From Selaginella tamariscina (taxonomy: Eukaryota; Streptophyta; Lycopodiopsida; Selaginellales; Selaginellaceae), in assembly GCA_003024785.1 (NCBI GenBank), contig PUQB01000063.1:650641-714640 (forward strand): 64,000 bases of DNA, written 5' to 3'. The notes beneath the pieces were generated by a model. It worked only from the letters and a program-made list of their open reading frames with translations. It ran no database searches and was not told the DNA's origin. Both the position numbers and the translations under genes were made by a program. Positions 21,931 to 34,770 of this stretch are shown piece after piece. How positions within the stretch are numbered: the first letter of the stretch is position 1; each line of letters starts with the position of its first letter.

Positions 21931-23038
21931 ATGTACTGTTGGATTTGCGGACGACCATTGGCATGTTACTTCTGTGTTTCCATCGTGCTATGGCCACGTA
22001 CTGATACGAAAAGGTTAAATGTATTATATGTGTGGGCTGGGAGCGCGCTTGCAACCTACATATTTAAGAGACATACATAACTATATACATGTATATAATA
22101 TTCTCACATATTTTAGAGGCGTACATAACTATGTACATGTATATATACGAAATGTTCAGTGAAATTGTTTTTTTTATCCACACACTTTTATACACGTAGA
22201 TGTCGTTATTGGTGCTCAAGGGCGTTCACTGTAGTAAAAGGAGGCATATATAACACATCATGAGTGTGTCTATCGTTTAATAATATAATCAATGTTATCC
22301 AACCCACGTCGACGCTATACACGGAAATATATGGGACCCCAGAATATTGTGCCGTATTTTTCGTTCATCAATCGATAGAAGGTTAATATAAAAAATAAAT
22401 AAAAAAAGCTTCGAGGAGTTGTACGTTGTTGACATAATTGTGTTGTTGATATAGTTTGACAGTATAAATAAGAATTTTTATATTAATTATAGGCACAAAT
22501 TCTTTCTTTTATTCCATGACAGGTGTCCTTCCAGATTGAACATCTCCTTACGGGAGTCATCCTTGTTTTTCAACCTAAGTCTAAATGTAAAGTCAAACAA
22601 GTGGCAAAGAGCAAGTCATCGTATATACCCAGCTTGTAACTTGCTTATCATACCGACTGGAATTTTATATTTTACTGCAAAGTACCAAGAGTTCCCACAC
22701 ACGCTTCACGTGTGTGTATAAAACTCATACGTGTTTTTTGCCTGTGGCTTAATACATAGTTTATTCTCAAATGCTATTGTGGCCAATTGATGGACTTAGA
22801 ATGAATTAATTAAATGGTCATTAATATAAATTATGATAAATTAATCATTTCAGATGTCTAGGATTTTAGCTTTTGACACACAATATCCTATTAATACAAA
22901 AGTTCCGGCGACGACAAGACAAACAGGGGCGTAACGCCTGTACATATATGTGTGGGATATATGTGGACATACGTGATAATGATAATAAAATACAAAAGTG
23001 TGTTCACGCAGCAGTTGTCACAAAACTTAAACTGGTAG
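21931..23038. other. spacer and upstream region of 5PTase copy B
   Basis: AT-rich and matched by 29650-30590 and, inverted, by 43400-43620 and 48420-48960 with 53574-54090. It carries the palindrome-related GGCGTAACGCC at 22928-22938, a degenerate form of the GGCGTATACGCC motif of the other copies. No gene. Confidence 0.6.
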
Positions 23039-23045
23039 TATAAAT
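23039..23045 (+). promoter_or_regulatory. TATA box of 5PTase copy B
   Basis: TATAAAT lies about 42 bp before the ATG at 23081, in a block conserved upstream of copies B, C, D and E (CTTAAACTGGTAGTATAAATTGG). Confidence 0.5.
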
Positions 23046-23080
23046 TGGCCTTTTTTCTTATACTTCCCTATATGCAAAAC

Positions 23081-23710
23081 ATGCGTAAGGATTCATTCGT
23101 TCCACGCAGACAACGGTGGAGAATTGGAAAGGTTTCTAGAAAAGGTAAAGGAGTATTGATTCGGCCAAGAAGCATAGAAAGAATACGCCCGTCCACGCTA
23201 AGCTTGAGAAAAGATATTCACCAGACCCATAAACTCCTGTATTGGAAATGCCGGTTCGATCTGATTCCGTGGACTTTCAACAAAACAATGCAAATGGAAA
23301 CTCAGTAGATGAATCGGATGTGGTGGTTTGGCTTGGCGATTTCAACAATAGAATTGAATGTAAATATTCTTTGGTATCAATTGCTTACCTTCTGAAGATT
23401 TAGCTTAAGAAACGACTTAACAAGTCTTGTTGCCTGTAGCTTCTGTGGGAAGAATCAATATATAATGGGTTCACAAGGGACAAATATCAATGATTCATAG
23501 AGGGGCCTCTGACTTCTAAACCAAACTACAAATATGACGTAGGGATAGACAACTGTGAGACTAGAATATAAAATAATTTTTATTCATTATTATTTTAATT
23601 AACCTATTTTTTTATTAATAGACAGGATCTTAAAATTAAATGAATTATTGAATGTGAACGTTGATTACGTGCTAGAGTTAGAACATCAGATTATAGACCG
23701 GTAATGCCTC
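23081..23710 (+). pseudogene. inositol polyphosphate 5-phosphatase, copy B, internally deleted
   Basis: Exon 1 (MRKDSFVPRRQRWRIGKV) runs to STLSLRKDIHQTHKLLYWK. The 5' exon has been joined directly to the late exon near 23200 (CACGCTA|AGCTTGAG). This removes about 900 bp present in copy A, including the TWNMNGK, GLQESP and GSLQ exons. The DVVVWLGDFNNRIE segment remains (about 23300-23358). The following exon is inverted at 23360-23434. A remnant of the SWTDRI exon and the DHRPV donor region lies at about 23620-23705. It cannot encode an enzyme. Confidence 0.8.
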
Positions 23711-26547
23711 TTTAATTTGAAATAGGAAAACAAGCTGCTGGCTAAAATTACCCAATAAATTTATTTGTAATGTTTTAAAAGGAAAAAGAATTATATACAA
23801 TAAATTTAAATTAAACTTATAATAAATTATTTATGTGTCACTTTCTTTAGATATTTATCAAATAAGAACATTATACTCTATAATGTGATATATTTATATA
23901 TGATAAATATATATGTGGAATTTATACTATTAACACACCCTATAAAACACCTTAAACATTCTCACTCTTTCACAGGCTCTTAATCAAAAACAGAACTTAA
24001 TTATCATTTACATATAGAACCATCTCAAGATCCTTCTTGAGTGTATCTATGCACTGAAATAACCTTTTCACCGTGCAAAACTTTCAATATAGAATTGTAT
24101 TCTCTTTACACATACATACACACATGTCATCGTTTATGACACAAATATATTAAAAGTTATCCTCCTCCTTTATGAATAATGAATCCTCTTGTGCCGGGAT
24201 CAAGTGATTACTATCCAGCCTGGTAGTTGGTGACATGTTATTGGGTGGAAGGGCAATGCCATTTAGGTGACTTGACGCAATTCCTAGCACACAATAATGT
24301 CAGGTTGTGGACTTACGCGTCGAGAAGATACACAAAGCAGTCGAAGAACACTCCCAATGTAAGTAAGGAGTCAAAGGTTAAACGGTAGCAAGAGTATCCT
24401 ATGTATCACAGGATTGACATGCTAAAACCATGACCAAACAAATCTCATCTCCATTTGCTCTTTAATCAATGTACATTTGTAAAGAAGTACATATACCAAA
24501 GTGTTTTATAGTTACTCTTATATAATACTTAGTTAAAGAGGTACTTAAATAAAATTATGATGAAAACTAAATTAAGGGATATAAAAAATTGTAAATAATT
24601 CATGAAATTTATAATTATGAACATTTAAAGGAGTTTAAAAAACATTTCTTAAATTTTAAATTTATGATCATTGTTAATTCTGGTTTGCAAATGCTAATTT
24701 ATTAATCGTTATACTTTTTATCTTTTCATTATTATAAAAATCAAGTAATCATGCTATAATTAAACCATCATATATATATATATACATATTAAAAATGTTG
24801 ATTCAGAAACAAAAAAAAGAAACAAAGATGAGTTCTACCACAAACTAATATAATTAGAGTAAAGAGTCTCTTTGCATAAATCTTTTCTATTTTTAAAATG
24901 TTATTATAATTAATGCATCCATGAGTTTTAAATATGAGATAAAACTAAAGTCAAGGATATATAATAATGATGATGGGGAGAAGATATATCATGTTTCACA
25001 TGTAATTTAAATTATACATATATAATTATATGCTTATATATTTTAAATCACATTATTATTAATATATTCTCATCTCATACAAATACTATTTCATGAACAT
25101 AATTTAACCTTTAATATGAATAATATAATGTGTGCTTTGATTTTGTTTAAGAAAATTTTAAAAAAAGGATATATATATATAAATAGTCCACTATAGATAA
25201 AGTTATTTATCAAACTTATTCATATGAAATTGAACTATGTAAATTATAATGTGTGTGTAAACATATAAACATATATATTATATATACAAAATATGTGTGA
25301 TTAGAATTTCTTAAATAAATTTTAAAATTAAAATAAAAATTAATTAAAACATATGCTTAACATATACTTCGTCATAGAATATTATAAGATTTAAGTTAAA
25401 AAATAATGTATAAACCATCCAAGTACAGTATTTCCGTAAATCCTTATTATTGTTATCCAATATTATTAAGATATTTTATATATTTTTTTATAATAGAACT
25501 TAAATAAAATTTAAAATCTAACTCATTTAATTAAGGTATATTCTTATCACATCAGTTTAAACATAGGATTATCAAGATATTTTGATTATTTCATAATGAA
25601 TTTTTAAATAAAATTTATCCATCTAGTTAGGATATATATCCTTCAAAATATATTATATTATCTGTATCTGACCTTAAAGACCGAAATAAGAATCTAATTA
25701 AATAAATATCATTAGAATATACTGTTCCACTTAAAGATAAATAATGAAATGAATTATATAACCTTTGTTGAGGCTCAGTAACTAGCAATGGCCATGCATA
25801 ATGTGAATTTTCACTTGTTTAGTCAATCACAGGGATTGTTTCGGAAAATGATAATCTAATTTACTATATATACTAGCCATACTCGTCGCTTGTCCCAAGA
25901 TCAAGAGTCAGTTAAAAAAAAAAAATAATATTCCTTAAGTTACACAACATTATTGGTTACCTTTATTCAAACATTTACTCGGCTAATTTATATTTAGTAT
26001 ATTATTTCATATAAAATGATTATATTATCCTGTAGTTAAATATTAATCAACTATAATATACAGTAGTATGTCAACTTTAATATACTATAGTCAATTAGAA
26101 CCAAAAAAAAAATATACTATTCAAGTCTATTATTTTAGATTTTATTATATACTCACATATCAAATTTATATATATTAATCTTTAAAAACTCAGATTTCTT
26201 CTTGAAAGAGAGATTGTTTGAACAAAAAAATTGAACGAAAGATAATATATATTATATAATCAAAGAACCTTGGAAATATTGTACATCCTTCCAAAAAGAA
26301 AAATCACATCTACAATAAATAGATTAAAATATTTATTTAGCATCTAAGTCCACTTCGATTGAGTCTTTGTACTGGTTTGAAAATGTTCAACCTCTGGTCT
26401 ATATTGAATTAATCAAATGTATTATTAAGTTAACAATATTATTGTATTGTTAAATAAGGGTCCAAAGGTTTAATCATATATAACACTCACAATCAAAAGA
26501 GTTTAAAACTTTGTTATAGTGTACGCTTTGTGACAAATTTCCAAAAC
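23711..26547. other. AT-rich spacer between 5PTase B and LRR2
   Basis: No gene. It matches the spacer at 12421-14093, with an extra block at about 23950-25130. The part near 23960-24130 (ACCATCTCAAGATCCTTCTTGAG) also matches about 32580-32730 downstream of copy C. The promoter region of LRR2 lies at the right end. Confidence 0.65.
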
Positions 26548-29129
26548 ATGTTGAGTATATTAGTGCTGTTTTTTAGTACTTTAATTGTTGGTGTTGCTGC
26601 TATTTCAATTAATTATGATGCATCAGTGTTACTGACTATTAAAGATAAATTAGGTAGAGATTCCAAAGCCTTAACAAGTTGGAATACTAGCATGGAATTA
26701 AAATCATGGAAGGTGTCAACTGGCAACAGCAGAGAGTGCAAGAACTTTACTTAAACAATTCTGAATTGTCTGGTAAGCTTTGGCCATTTTGGTGCGATCT
26801 TCCATCTCTTAAAGTTCTCAATCTTTCTAGCAACAATTTAAGTGGCACACCCTTGTCTTCCTGGTGTGCCACCCTTTCATCCAGCTTGCAAGTTTGGATC
26901 TCTCAAATAATTCATTTTCTGGTGAATTATCTAATTCATGAACAGTAGCACTTTACAGGAGCTTTATATTAATAACAACTCATTTTCTGGAGATTTGCCA
27001 AGCAGCATATCCGACTTGTATAATCTAATGTGGCTAGACATTTCTTTTAACAATTTTACCATGCAAAAGCCAAGTAATTTGGGACATCTCGCAAATTAAT
27101 CTATTTCCGTGCCAGAGCTAATCCTTTTAATAATACTCTTCATATTCTGTTTAAACCCAAAGGATTTCCAGCTAAAATATCTTTATCTCTCTGAGTGTCA
27201 ACTTCAAGGTTCCATTCCTGATGATATATGTAATATTCATTCACTGGTTGAGCTTTACATATGGGGCAACAAACTTGCATAATACCAGAATGTTGGGTAA
27301 TTTAAAAAATCTTCAGGTAATCCTTAATAACTTTTATGCTTAATAAAATGTAATAGTATTAATTATTTTATACAGGAGCTTGACATTAGTCAGAACTTAT
27401 TTTCTGGAGAGGTACCAAACAGCATATCCAAGTTATATAATTTAACATGGCTAACATTGCTTTTAACAATTTTACCATGCAAAAACCAAGTAATTTGGGA
27501 CATCTACGCAAATTAATCTATTTTGGTGCCGAGGTAACCCTTTTAATAATACTTTCATATTTGTTTAAACCCAAAGGATTTCCAGCGTTAAAATACCTTT
27601 ATCTTTCTGAGTGTCAACTTCAAGGTTCTATTCCAAGTAATGTATGCAATATTCGTTCATTGGTTGTGCTTTACATATGGGGCAACAAACTTGTTGGAAG
27701 AATACCAGAATGCATGGGCAATATCAAAAATCTTCAGGTAAAGCATTTAAATGAAATTTTATAGAAATAATCTTGTGCATTTACAGGGACTTGACCTTAG
27801 TACTAATGGACTTACTGGAACAATTCCAAAGTCTCTGGGGAACTTAAAGAACCTCGAGCAGCTATTTAATTAGTAACAGCCTTTCCGGAACTATACCAGA
27901 GAGTTTGGGGAATCTAAACAAGCTCGAGCAGTTGATTTGGAGATAACAAGCTTGCTGGCACTATACCCGACCGACTGCTAATCTGGCTCATTTGAAAATT
28001 TATCTCTGCAGTATAATAAGCTTTCAGGTGGATTATCCTCTGATATATCCAATTTAACAAGCTTGCAGGTATTGTCATTAAGTCAGAACTCTCTGCATGG
28101 TAGAATTCCAAATACCATTGGTAATTTGTCCAACCTTGTGTCTTTGACATTGGACAATAATGAGTTCAGTGGCAGTCTCCCTGATAGTATTTCTGGTACA
28201 ATCCAACATATATATCTTGATAATAACAGCTTAAGTGGACCAATCCCAAACAGTTTAGCACCTCAGCTATGCTCTTCGGCACAAATAATATCCTTTGGTT
28301 ACAACAATCTTGAGTCGACTATTCCTGCATGGTTTGCCAACTGTAGTAAGTTATGGTCATTTTCTTTGCATGGTAATAATTTCCATGGAACTATACCACG
28401 AGAACTTGGCAACCTGTCTCTTTATCAAAATCTTAACGTATTCCGACAAAGAAGAAAAATTACTTGCGACGTGTGCAATTTCAAATCCTTGCGATTCTGA
28501 CATCAATGGTCCTGCATATGACATTAATCAATTTAAACTCAAGCTTGATTTAGGTGACAACTTGTTAAGTGGTAAGATACCAGCGGAACTTGGAAAACTT
28601 GTAAGTTTACAAATATTAGGCTTGGCAACAATAAGCTCTCTGGTTCCATCCCTCCTCAGCTTGCAAATGCAGTTTCACTACTTTATATTGACATAGCTAA
28701 TAACAGCTTAGAGGGTAATATTCCAGAAGAGTTTGTGAATCTGAGCTTTCTCACAGTTTTCAACGTATCGCACAACAATCTCACGGGATCCATTCCCAGT
28801 GGAGGCCAACTTCCCACGCTAAATGCTTCTTGGTTTGAAGGAAATCCAGGTCTTTTTGGGCTCCCACTCAACAGAACGTGTAACTTCACCACCCCAACTA
28901 TTTCAGTTGTTGAAAACAGTGATAATGCTACCATTTTTACGTTGTTAATGGTTTTGTTATGGGACTTGCAGTTGCTTTTCTACCAGGGGTGTTGGGAGGT
29001 TATTTCTACTTTGGTGTTAAATATTACTAACAAGTATTTAAGAACGATCAGATTATACAGAATCAAAGTTCAACATCTGGGAGCTCATCATCTTCTTCTC
29101 AGAGTACAAACTTTGAAAGGGTGGAATAA
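26548..29129 (+). pseudogene. LRR receptor-like protein 2
   Basis: This is one of the two least damaged copies. The ATG at 26548 opens a signal peptide (MLSILVLFFSTLIVGVAA), then the N-cap (DASVLLTIKDKLGRDSKALTSW) and many 24-residue plant LRRs. It ends with the C-cap NPGLFGLPLNRTCNF, a membrane segment in a shifted frame (about 28960-29020), and a short Ser-rich tail to TAA at 29127-29129. Introns between repeats have clear GTAATC/GTAAAG donors and ACAG acceptors (about 27316-27375 and 27735-27786). A one-base loss in AAATCATGGAAGG near 26707 breaks the frame, as do further indels near 27090, 27130, 27280, 27860, 27940, 28490 and 28620. The Cys of the C-cap is replaced by Phe (LFGLPL). No kinase domain. 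Confidence 0.85.
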
Positions 29130-30472
29130 ACACATGTACTTTCGTTTGTATGTTTATGGTTTGGTTTGTAATATTAGTAATAGATTTTATTTAAGGCTAA
29201 ATTTATTTACTTTGAATGCAAGAAACAAAAACTTGTTAGTAACATGAAACTTGACCACCCCATCGTAAGACCAATAATATAAGAAAAAAAGAACCCCTAT
29301 TTAACATCTTGCGGCCAATTTTGCAATTACTAATAGTCATTTATAATATAATTAATAATAATATAATTATAATTGCAAGATGTAATTTATAGTAATGCAT
29401 ATGTGCCAGAAAGAGAATACCTTGGTGTGTAGTGGTGGTTGTGTGTGTGGCGGTCGTAGGTGTGTCTAGAGAAAGACTGTGTTTCTGAGTGATCTCATGT
29501 GTCTATGTGGTGATGGTTGTTTGGAGGAGCCTGTTTTTTTTTTTTTTCTTTTCTTTTCTTTATCCTTTTTTATTTGCAAATGTTAATCCTCTAAATCAAA
29601 TACTAATAAATGCTTAGATACTAAGGCGAATATTCTTGAATTTCTTATTGTTCAGTGAAATCGTTTTTTTTTATCCACACACTTTTATACACATAGATGT
29701 CGTTATTGGTGCTCAAAGGGCGTTCACTATAAAAAAAGGAGGCATATATAGCACATCATGAGTGTGTGTCAATCGTTTAATAATATAATTAATGTTATCC
29801 AACCCACGTCGAGTGCTTTTCCAACGCTATACACGGAAATATATGGGACCCCAGAACATTGTGCCGTATTTTTTGTTCATTTAATAAATCTATAAAATTA
29901 GTTTCAATCAATAGGAAAAAAAAAAGAATAAGCTTCATTACCGAGCGAGACCAAATCAAGGAGTAGGATCCAACAGGTGTCCTACATCTCCTTACGGAGC
30001 TCATCCTTTTTCAACCTAAGTCTATACAGAGTCAAACAACTGGCAAAGAACAAGTCATCGTATATACCCAACTTGTAACTTGCTTATCATACCGACTGGA
30101 ATTGTATATTTTACTGCAAAGTAACAAGAGTTCCCACACACGCTTCACGTGTGTTTATAAAACTCATAAGTCAAGAGCTACGTGTTCTTTGCCTTGTGGC
30201 TTAATACATAGTTTATTCTCAAATGTTGTTGTGGCCAATTGATGGCTTAGAATGAATTAATTATTAACTAACGGTCATTAATATAAATTATGACAAACTA
30301 ATTTCAGATGTCTAGGATCAATGAGTTATGTAGATATTAATTAAAACACGGCACGAATCAAGGTGAACGTAATGTTGCATTTGTAGATTTTAGCTTTTGA
30401 CACACAATATCCTATTAATATAAAATTTGAGTTTGGGTTTTTCAATGGCCGGTGACGACAAAGACAAACAGG
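29130..30472. other. LRR2 downstream spacer and distal upstream region of 5PTase C
   Basis: Matches 20933-22900, but the second LRR fragment is deleted: the join is at about 29650, between TTTCTTATTG and TTCAGTGAAATCG. A T/C-rich run lies at 29536-29570. No gene. Confidence 0.65.
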
Positions 30473-30484
30473 GGCGTATACGCC
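30473..30484. promoter_or_regulatory. conserved palindrome upstream of 5PTase C
   Basis: The perfect 12-bp palindrome GGCGTATACGCC lies about 110 bp before the TATA box. It is also present upstream of copy D (43512-43523) and copy E (48575-48586, and with one change 48530-48541). It is reduced to GGCGTAACGCC upstream of copy B (22928). It is a candidate regulatory site. No factor is known from the sequence. Confidence 0.45.
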
Positions 30485-30593
30485 TGTGCATATATGTGTG
30501 GGATATATGTGGCATCTTCTCATACCTTAGGTGATAATAAAATACAAAGTGTTTTCGTATTTCACGCAGTTGTCACAAAACTTAAACTGGTAG

Positions 30594-30600
30594 TATAAAT
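30594..30600 (+). promoter_or_regulatory. TATA box of 5PTase copy C
   Basis: TATAAAT lies about 40 bp before the ATG at 30639 and is conserved in copies B, D (43396-43402, minus) and E (48414-48420, minus). Confidence 0.5.
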
Positions 30601-30638
30601 TGGGCCTTTTCTTCATTATACTTCCCTATATACAAAAC

Positions 30639-32300
30639 ATGCGTAAGGATTCATTCGTTCCACGCAGACAACGGTGGAGAATTGGAAGGTTTCTAGGTGG
30701 GTTTCTGCACAAAAGAAAAGGTAAAGGAGGATTGATTCGGCCAAGAAGCATAGAAAGAATACTCCGTCCACGCTAGAAGCTCTTAATCGCATAAAGCAAG
30801 AGACAGAATCTGCATCTGCACCAGACAAATGTGAACTTCCAAATGACATACATGAGGAGGCAAGAAACTCATTATGAAAAGTGATGAACTTGCCAATTCC
30901 ATACATCAGGATATGAAAAGTGATGGTTGCTCCCAGACAGTTGCACAACAAGGCAAAGGGATCGATGAGCCACGCACCACCAAGAGATTACAAAAACCAC
31001 CTACGAGTCTCAGAATTTATGCAGTCACCTGGAACATGAATGGGAAGGTAATTGTAACCGGTTTCTCTTGTTCACGCGCGCACACACACACACCTTTCTC
31101 CTTTTGCAGATTGCACAGAAATCACTTCCGAAACTTCTTGATAATGGAGAGGAGAATATGATTTTTATGTGATTGGCTTACAAGAATCACCAATTTCTGC
31201 ACCCATACGTATATTACAGCCCATTCTTGGTAGGCAGTATAGGTAAAGTCTCTATAGATGGCGTGAGTATGTTTCTCTCTATAAGTCAATTCTTTATCGA
31301 TCATCTTCTGACTTATTGCATTCTACTTATCTTTTTTTTTCTGCAGCCTAGTGGCAAAGTCGGCTATTGGATCCTTACAACTATACGTGTTTGGGAAATC
31401 TTCGCTGCAGCCCTACATTTCAGGTAGACTCTATGACTTATTATACTTGTTTGTAAACTCTCTTAAATAACATATATGTTTTGTTAGGCAAGACAGTTGA
31501 CAAACTGAAATTTCCCGGTTTGGGAGGTGTCATAGGCAGGCAAAAGGGCGCAGTTGCAGTGTCGTTCAGTGTTTGCGAGAGGTCCTTTCTTTTTATCTCT
31601 TCACATTTCGCAGGTGAGGAGCTCTCTCTCTCGCTCAAAGAAAAGCTAACAATGTGTGCCTTCTTGCAGCTCATGAGAAGAAGCTCAAGGAAAGAAATGT
31701 GCAGTATTTACAAGCTCGAGAAAAGATATTCACCAGACCCATGAACTCCTGTATTGGAAATGCACCGGTTCGATCTGATTCTGTGGACTTTGTTGAACAA
31801 AAGAATGCAAATGGAAACTCAGTAGATGAATCAGATGTGGTGGTTTGGCTTGGCGATTTCAATTATAGAATTGAAGGCAGCAGAGGACTTGTGAAGTCGT
31901 TTCTTAAACTAAATCTTCAGAAGGTAAGGAATTAATACCAAAGAATATTCATTTACGTGCTCATCTTTTGTAGCTTCTGTGGAGAAGAGATCAACTATTT
32001 AATGGGGTTGACAAGGGACAAATATTCAATGGTTTTGTAGAGGGGCCTCTGACTTTTAAACCAACTACAAATATGATGTAGGGACAGACGACTATGACAC
32101 TAGTGAGAAGGTAATTATTTATGAAATAATTTCATGATTATTATCTTAATTAACATAATATTTTAATTAACAGGAGAGAGTCCCATCTTGGACAGACAGG
32201 ATCTTAATTAAAACTAATAATGAATTATTAAATGTGAGCGTTGATCACTACCGCGCTATTGAGACTCTTAGAACATCAGATCATAGACCGGTAAAGGCCT
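30639..32300 (+). pseudogene. inositol polyphosphate 5-phosphatase, copy C, most complete
   Basis: Best template for the family here. Exon 1 starts MRKDSFVPRRQRWRIGRFLGGF. A lost C near 30762 ends that frame, while the continuing frame reads to YAVTWNMNGK and a donor at about 31047. Later exons: IAQKSLPKLLDNG with GLQESP (about 31110-31240), LVAKSAIGSLQLYVFGKSS-type text (31348-31422), KLKFPGLGGVIGRQKGAVAV (31484-31612), AAHEKKLKERNVQYLQAREKIF to VVWLGDFNYRIEGSRG (31660-31923), LLWRRDQLF...FVEGPLTFKP (31973-32110), and VPSWTDRILIKTNNELLNV to SDHRPV (32173-32291). The catalytic WLGDFNYR, SWTDRI and SDHRP motifs are all present. The exon at 31876-31923 is in the coding orientation only in this copy. 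Frameshifts at about 30762, 30855 and 31150, and a stop near 32080, make it a pseudogene or a poorly assembled gene. Confidence 0.85.
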
Positions 32301-33159
32301 CTTTACATATACGCAATTTGAAATAGGGAAACAAGCTGCTGGCGTGGTTTTTATTTTCTACAAAAAATTTATAATTTATTTACTTTACTACAATTGTTTG
32401 TTATTAAAAAGATAAATATATATATGATATATTTAAATTAAACTTGTCACTTTGTTTAGATATTTATCAAATAAGAATAATGAATAATTAAATTTATATA
32501 TGATAAATATGGATGTATTAAGTGATGTTTATTTTATACTATTAACACACCCGTATAAAACACCTAAATATTCTCCCTCGCTCTTTATCTAGTTGTCATT
32601 TACACATAGAGCCATCTCAAGATCCTTCTCGAGTGTATACACTCACTTTTCACTGTGCAAAACTTTTCATATAGAATTGTAAATCTCTACTTGACACATA
32701 CATACACACATGTCATCGTTTATAACACAAATATATTAAAATTTCATTAACTGCAACTTATTATCTTATTTTGTAGTCTGTTTATATTTGTATTATATAA
32801 AACTATAATGTGTATTTGGCTCCATCTAGATAAGCATATTCACAAGCGTCACTAAATCAAATCTGTATAATAGTGAAAAGATCAAATCAAATCATATGTA
32901 CGTCAATTGCTGATAAGTGTCAATATAATTATTAAAACACGTAGTTTATGAATTACGAAATATTGATATACCCCACATATCTTTCTTGCGTATATCTATT
33001 TCGACCTATCATCACCCCGTGAAGGATAGATTTCATATATAGGGCAGACAGTTTTCCACTGCATGAATAATTTACACTGGGCATTCACAAGATGCTGCTG
33101 ATTGAATCTGCATACAGGTACAGTAGATAGATCTTGTTCCCGCCCATATAGTTTGCATG

Positions 33160-33196
<37 letters not shown>

Positions 33197-34048
33197 CAAT
33201 AAAACAATGGATGTAAAACAGTATATATTTGATATAAAATCCTTAAGGAAATTTTCGTATATTATAAATAAGCAAATGTTAGTAAATGCCGTTAATTGAA
33301 TTCTAAATGTATGATTTCTTAAAATATATTTTTTATTTCAAGGGATATTTGTAAATTTAAAACTTCAAAGGGTATATATATTTATACTTAAATATATATA
33401 TATACTTTCCCCTTTTTTTCAGTGTTTACAATCTGGTGGTATTGTTATATTATATTGTACAAATCCGATTTATATTATATTTTTGTAAGAAATTAATATT
33501 AACATATTAAAATATATAGTTACGTACACGTAAATTTGTTTCATGGATAAGAGTTTTGCTTAATAACTCAGCATATCTTTAGAAACCTCATTTTCTTAGC
33601 CGTAGTCTGATAATAGACTTTTTAAGGTTTTCTTTATATATTTATCATAATTATCTTATATATAGTATATCTCAAATATGCAATGCATGATATACCACTT
33701 ATAAAAGGCGTTAAAGAAAGAATCCTAATCATAAAAACAAATTTTAAGTATTTAAAAAGGTAAACCGATCCACAAAACATCTTTATATTTGTCAAATAAA
33801 CCACATAAGGATACATAAATTTCCTATAAATAATATCTATGTACACAATGTATGCATGTATGTCTATGAATGTTAAGAATGTCACGACTTTGTAAATACT
33901 AGCAATGCATAATGTGTAACATAACTCGACATTGATATATAAAATATCAAATATGCATAAGATTAATTCATGTGCATATGGATACATGGATATGTTTAAT
34001 GTGTATATACTTAATAACAATTTCTAAAATGTACGTGAAACCTCTCAA
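32301..34048. other. convergent spacer between 5PTase C and PRMT3 copy 1
   Basis: No gene. The first 400 bases match the spacers after copies A and B. The last 500 (about 33540-34048) match 62280-62740 downstream of PRMT3 copy 3, so this end belongs to the PRMT3 unit. AT-rich. Confidence 0.6.
33161..33192. repeat. (TA)n microsatellite
   Basis: About 16 uninterrupted TA units. Confidence 0.9.
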
Positions 34049-34350
34049 TTAGATTGCAAAAATCTGAATGGGCAGCGTCACAGCAGCCCCATTATAACCA
34101 ACGGCGTTAGCCTCCAAAGACACATTAATACTCCGGTGTTTAAAACTCCTGGCAATGCTAATCCTCCCCTTAAGTGCGTACGCAGGATTCGCTTCCGTAC
34201 CTACACCAACACCATCCGTACCACAGTAAGAAATAGTAGTACATACTTTCCATATTAACTATGTATCCAAACATTTATACTCATGTACACACAACAACAA
34301 TACACACAGATCACATGTACAACATGCATATTATATACATACCACACACA

Positions 34351-34372
34351 GACAACAACAACAACAACAACA
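34351..34372. repeat. (ACA)n microsatellite
   Basis: Seven ACA units inside a PRMT3 intron, flanked by two near-identical copies of ACATGCATATTATATACATAC (about 34321-34341 and 34391-34412). This is a local tandem duplication. Confidence 0.85.
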
Positions 34373-34404
34373 ATACACAGATCACATATACAACATGCAT
34401 ATTA

Positions 34405-34770
<366 letters not shown>

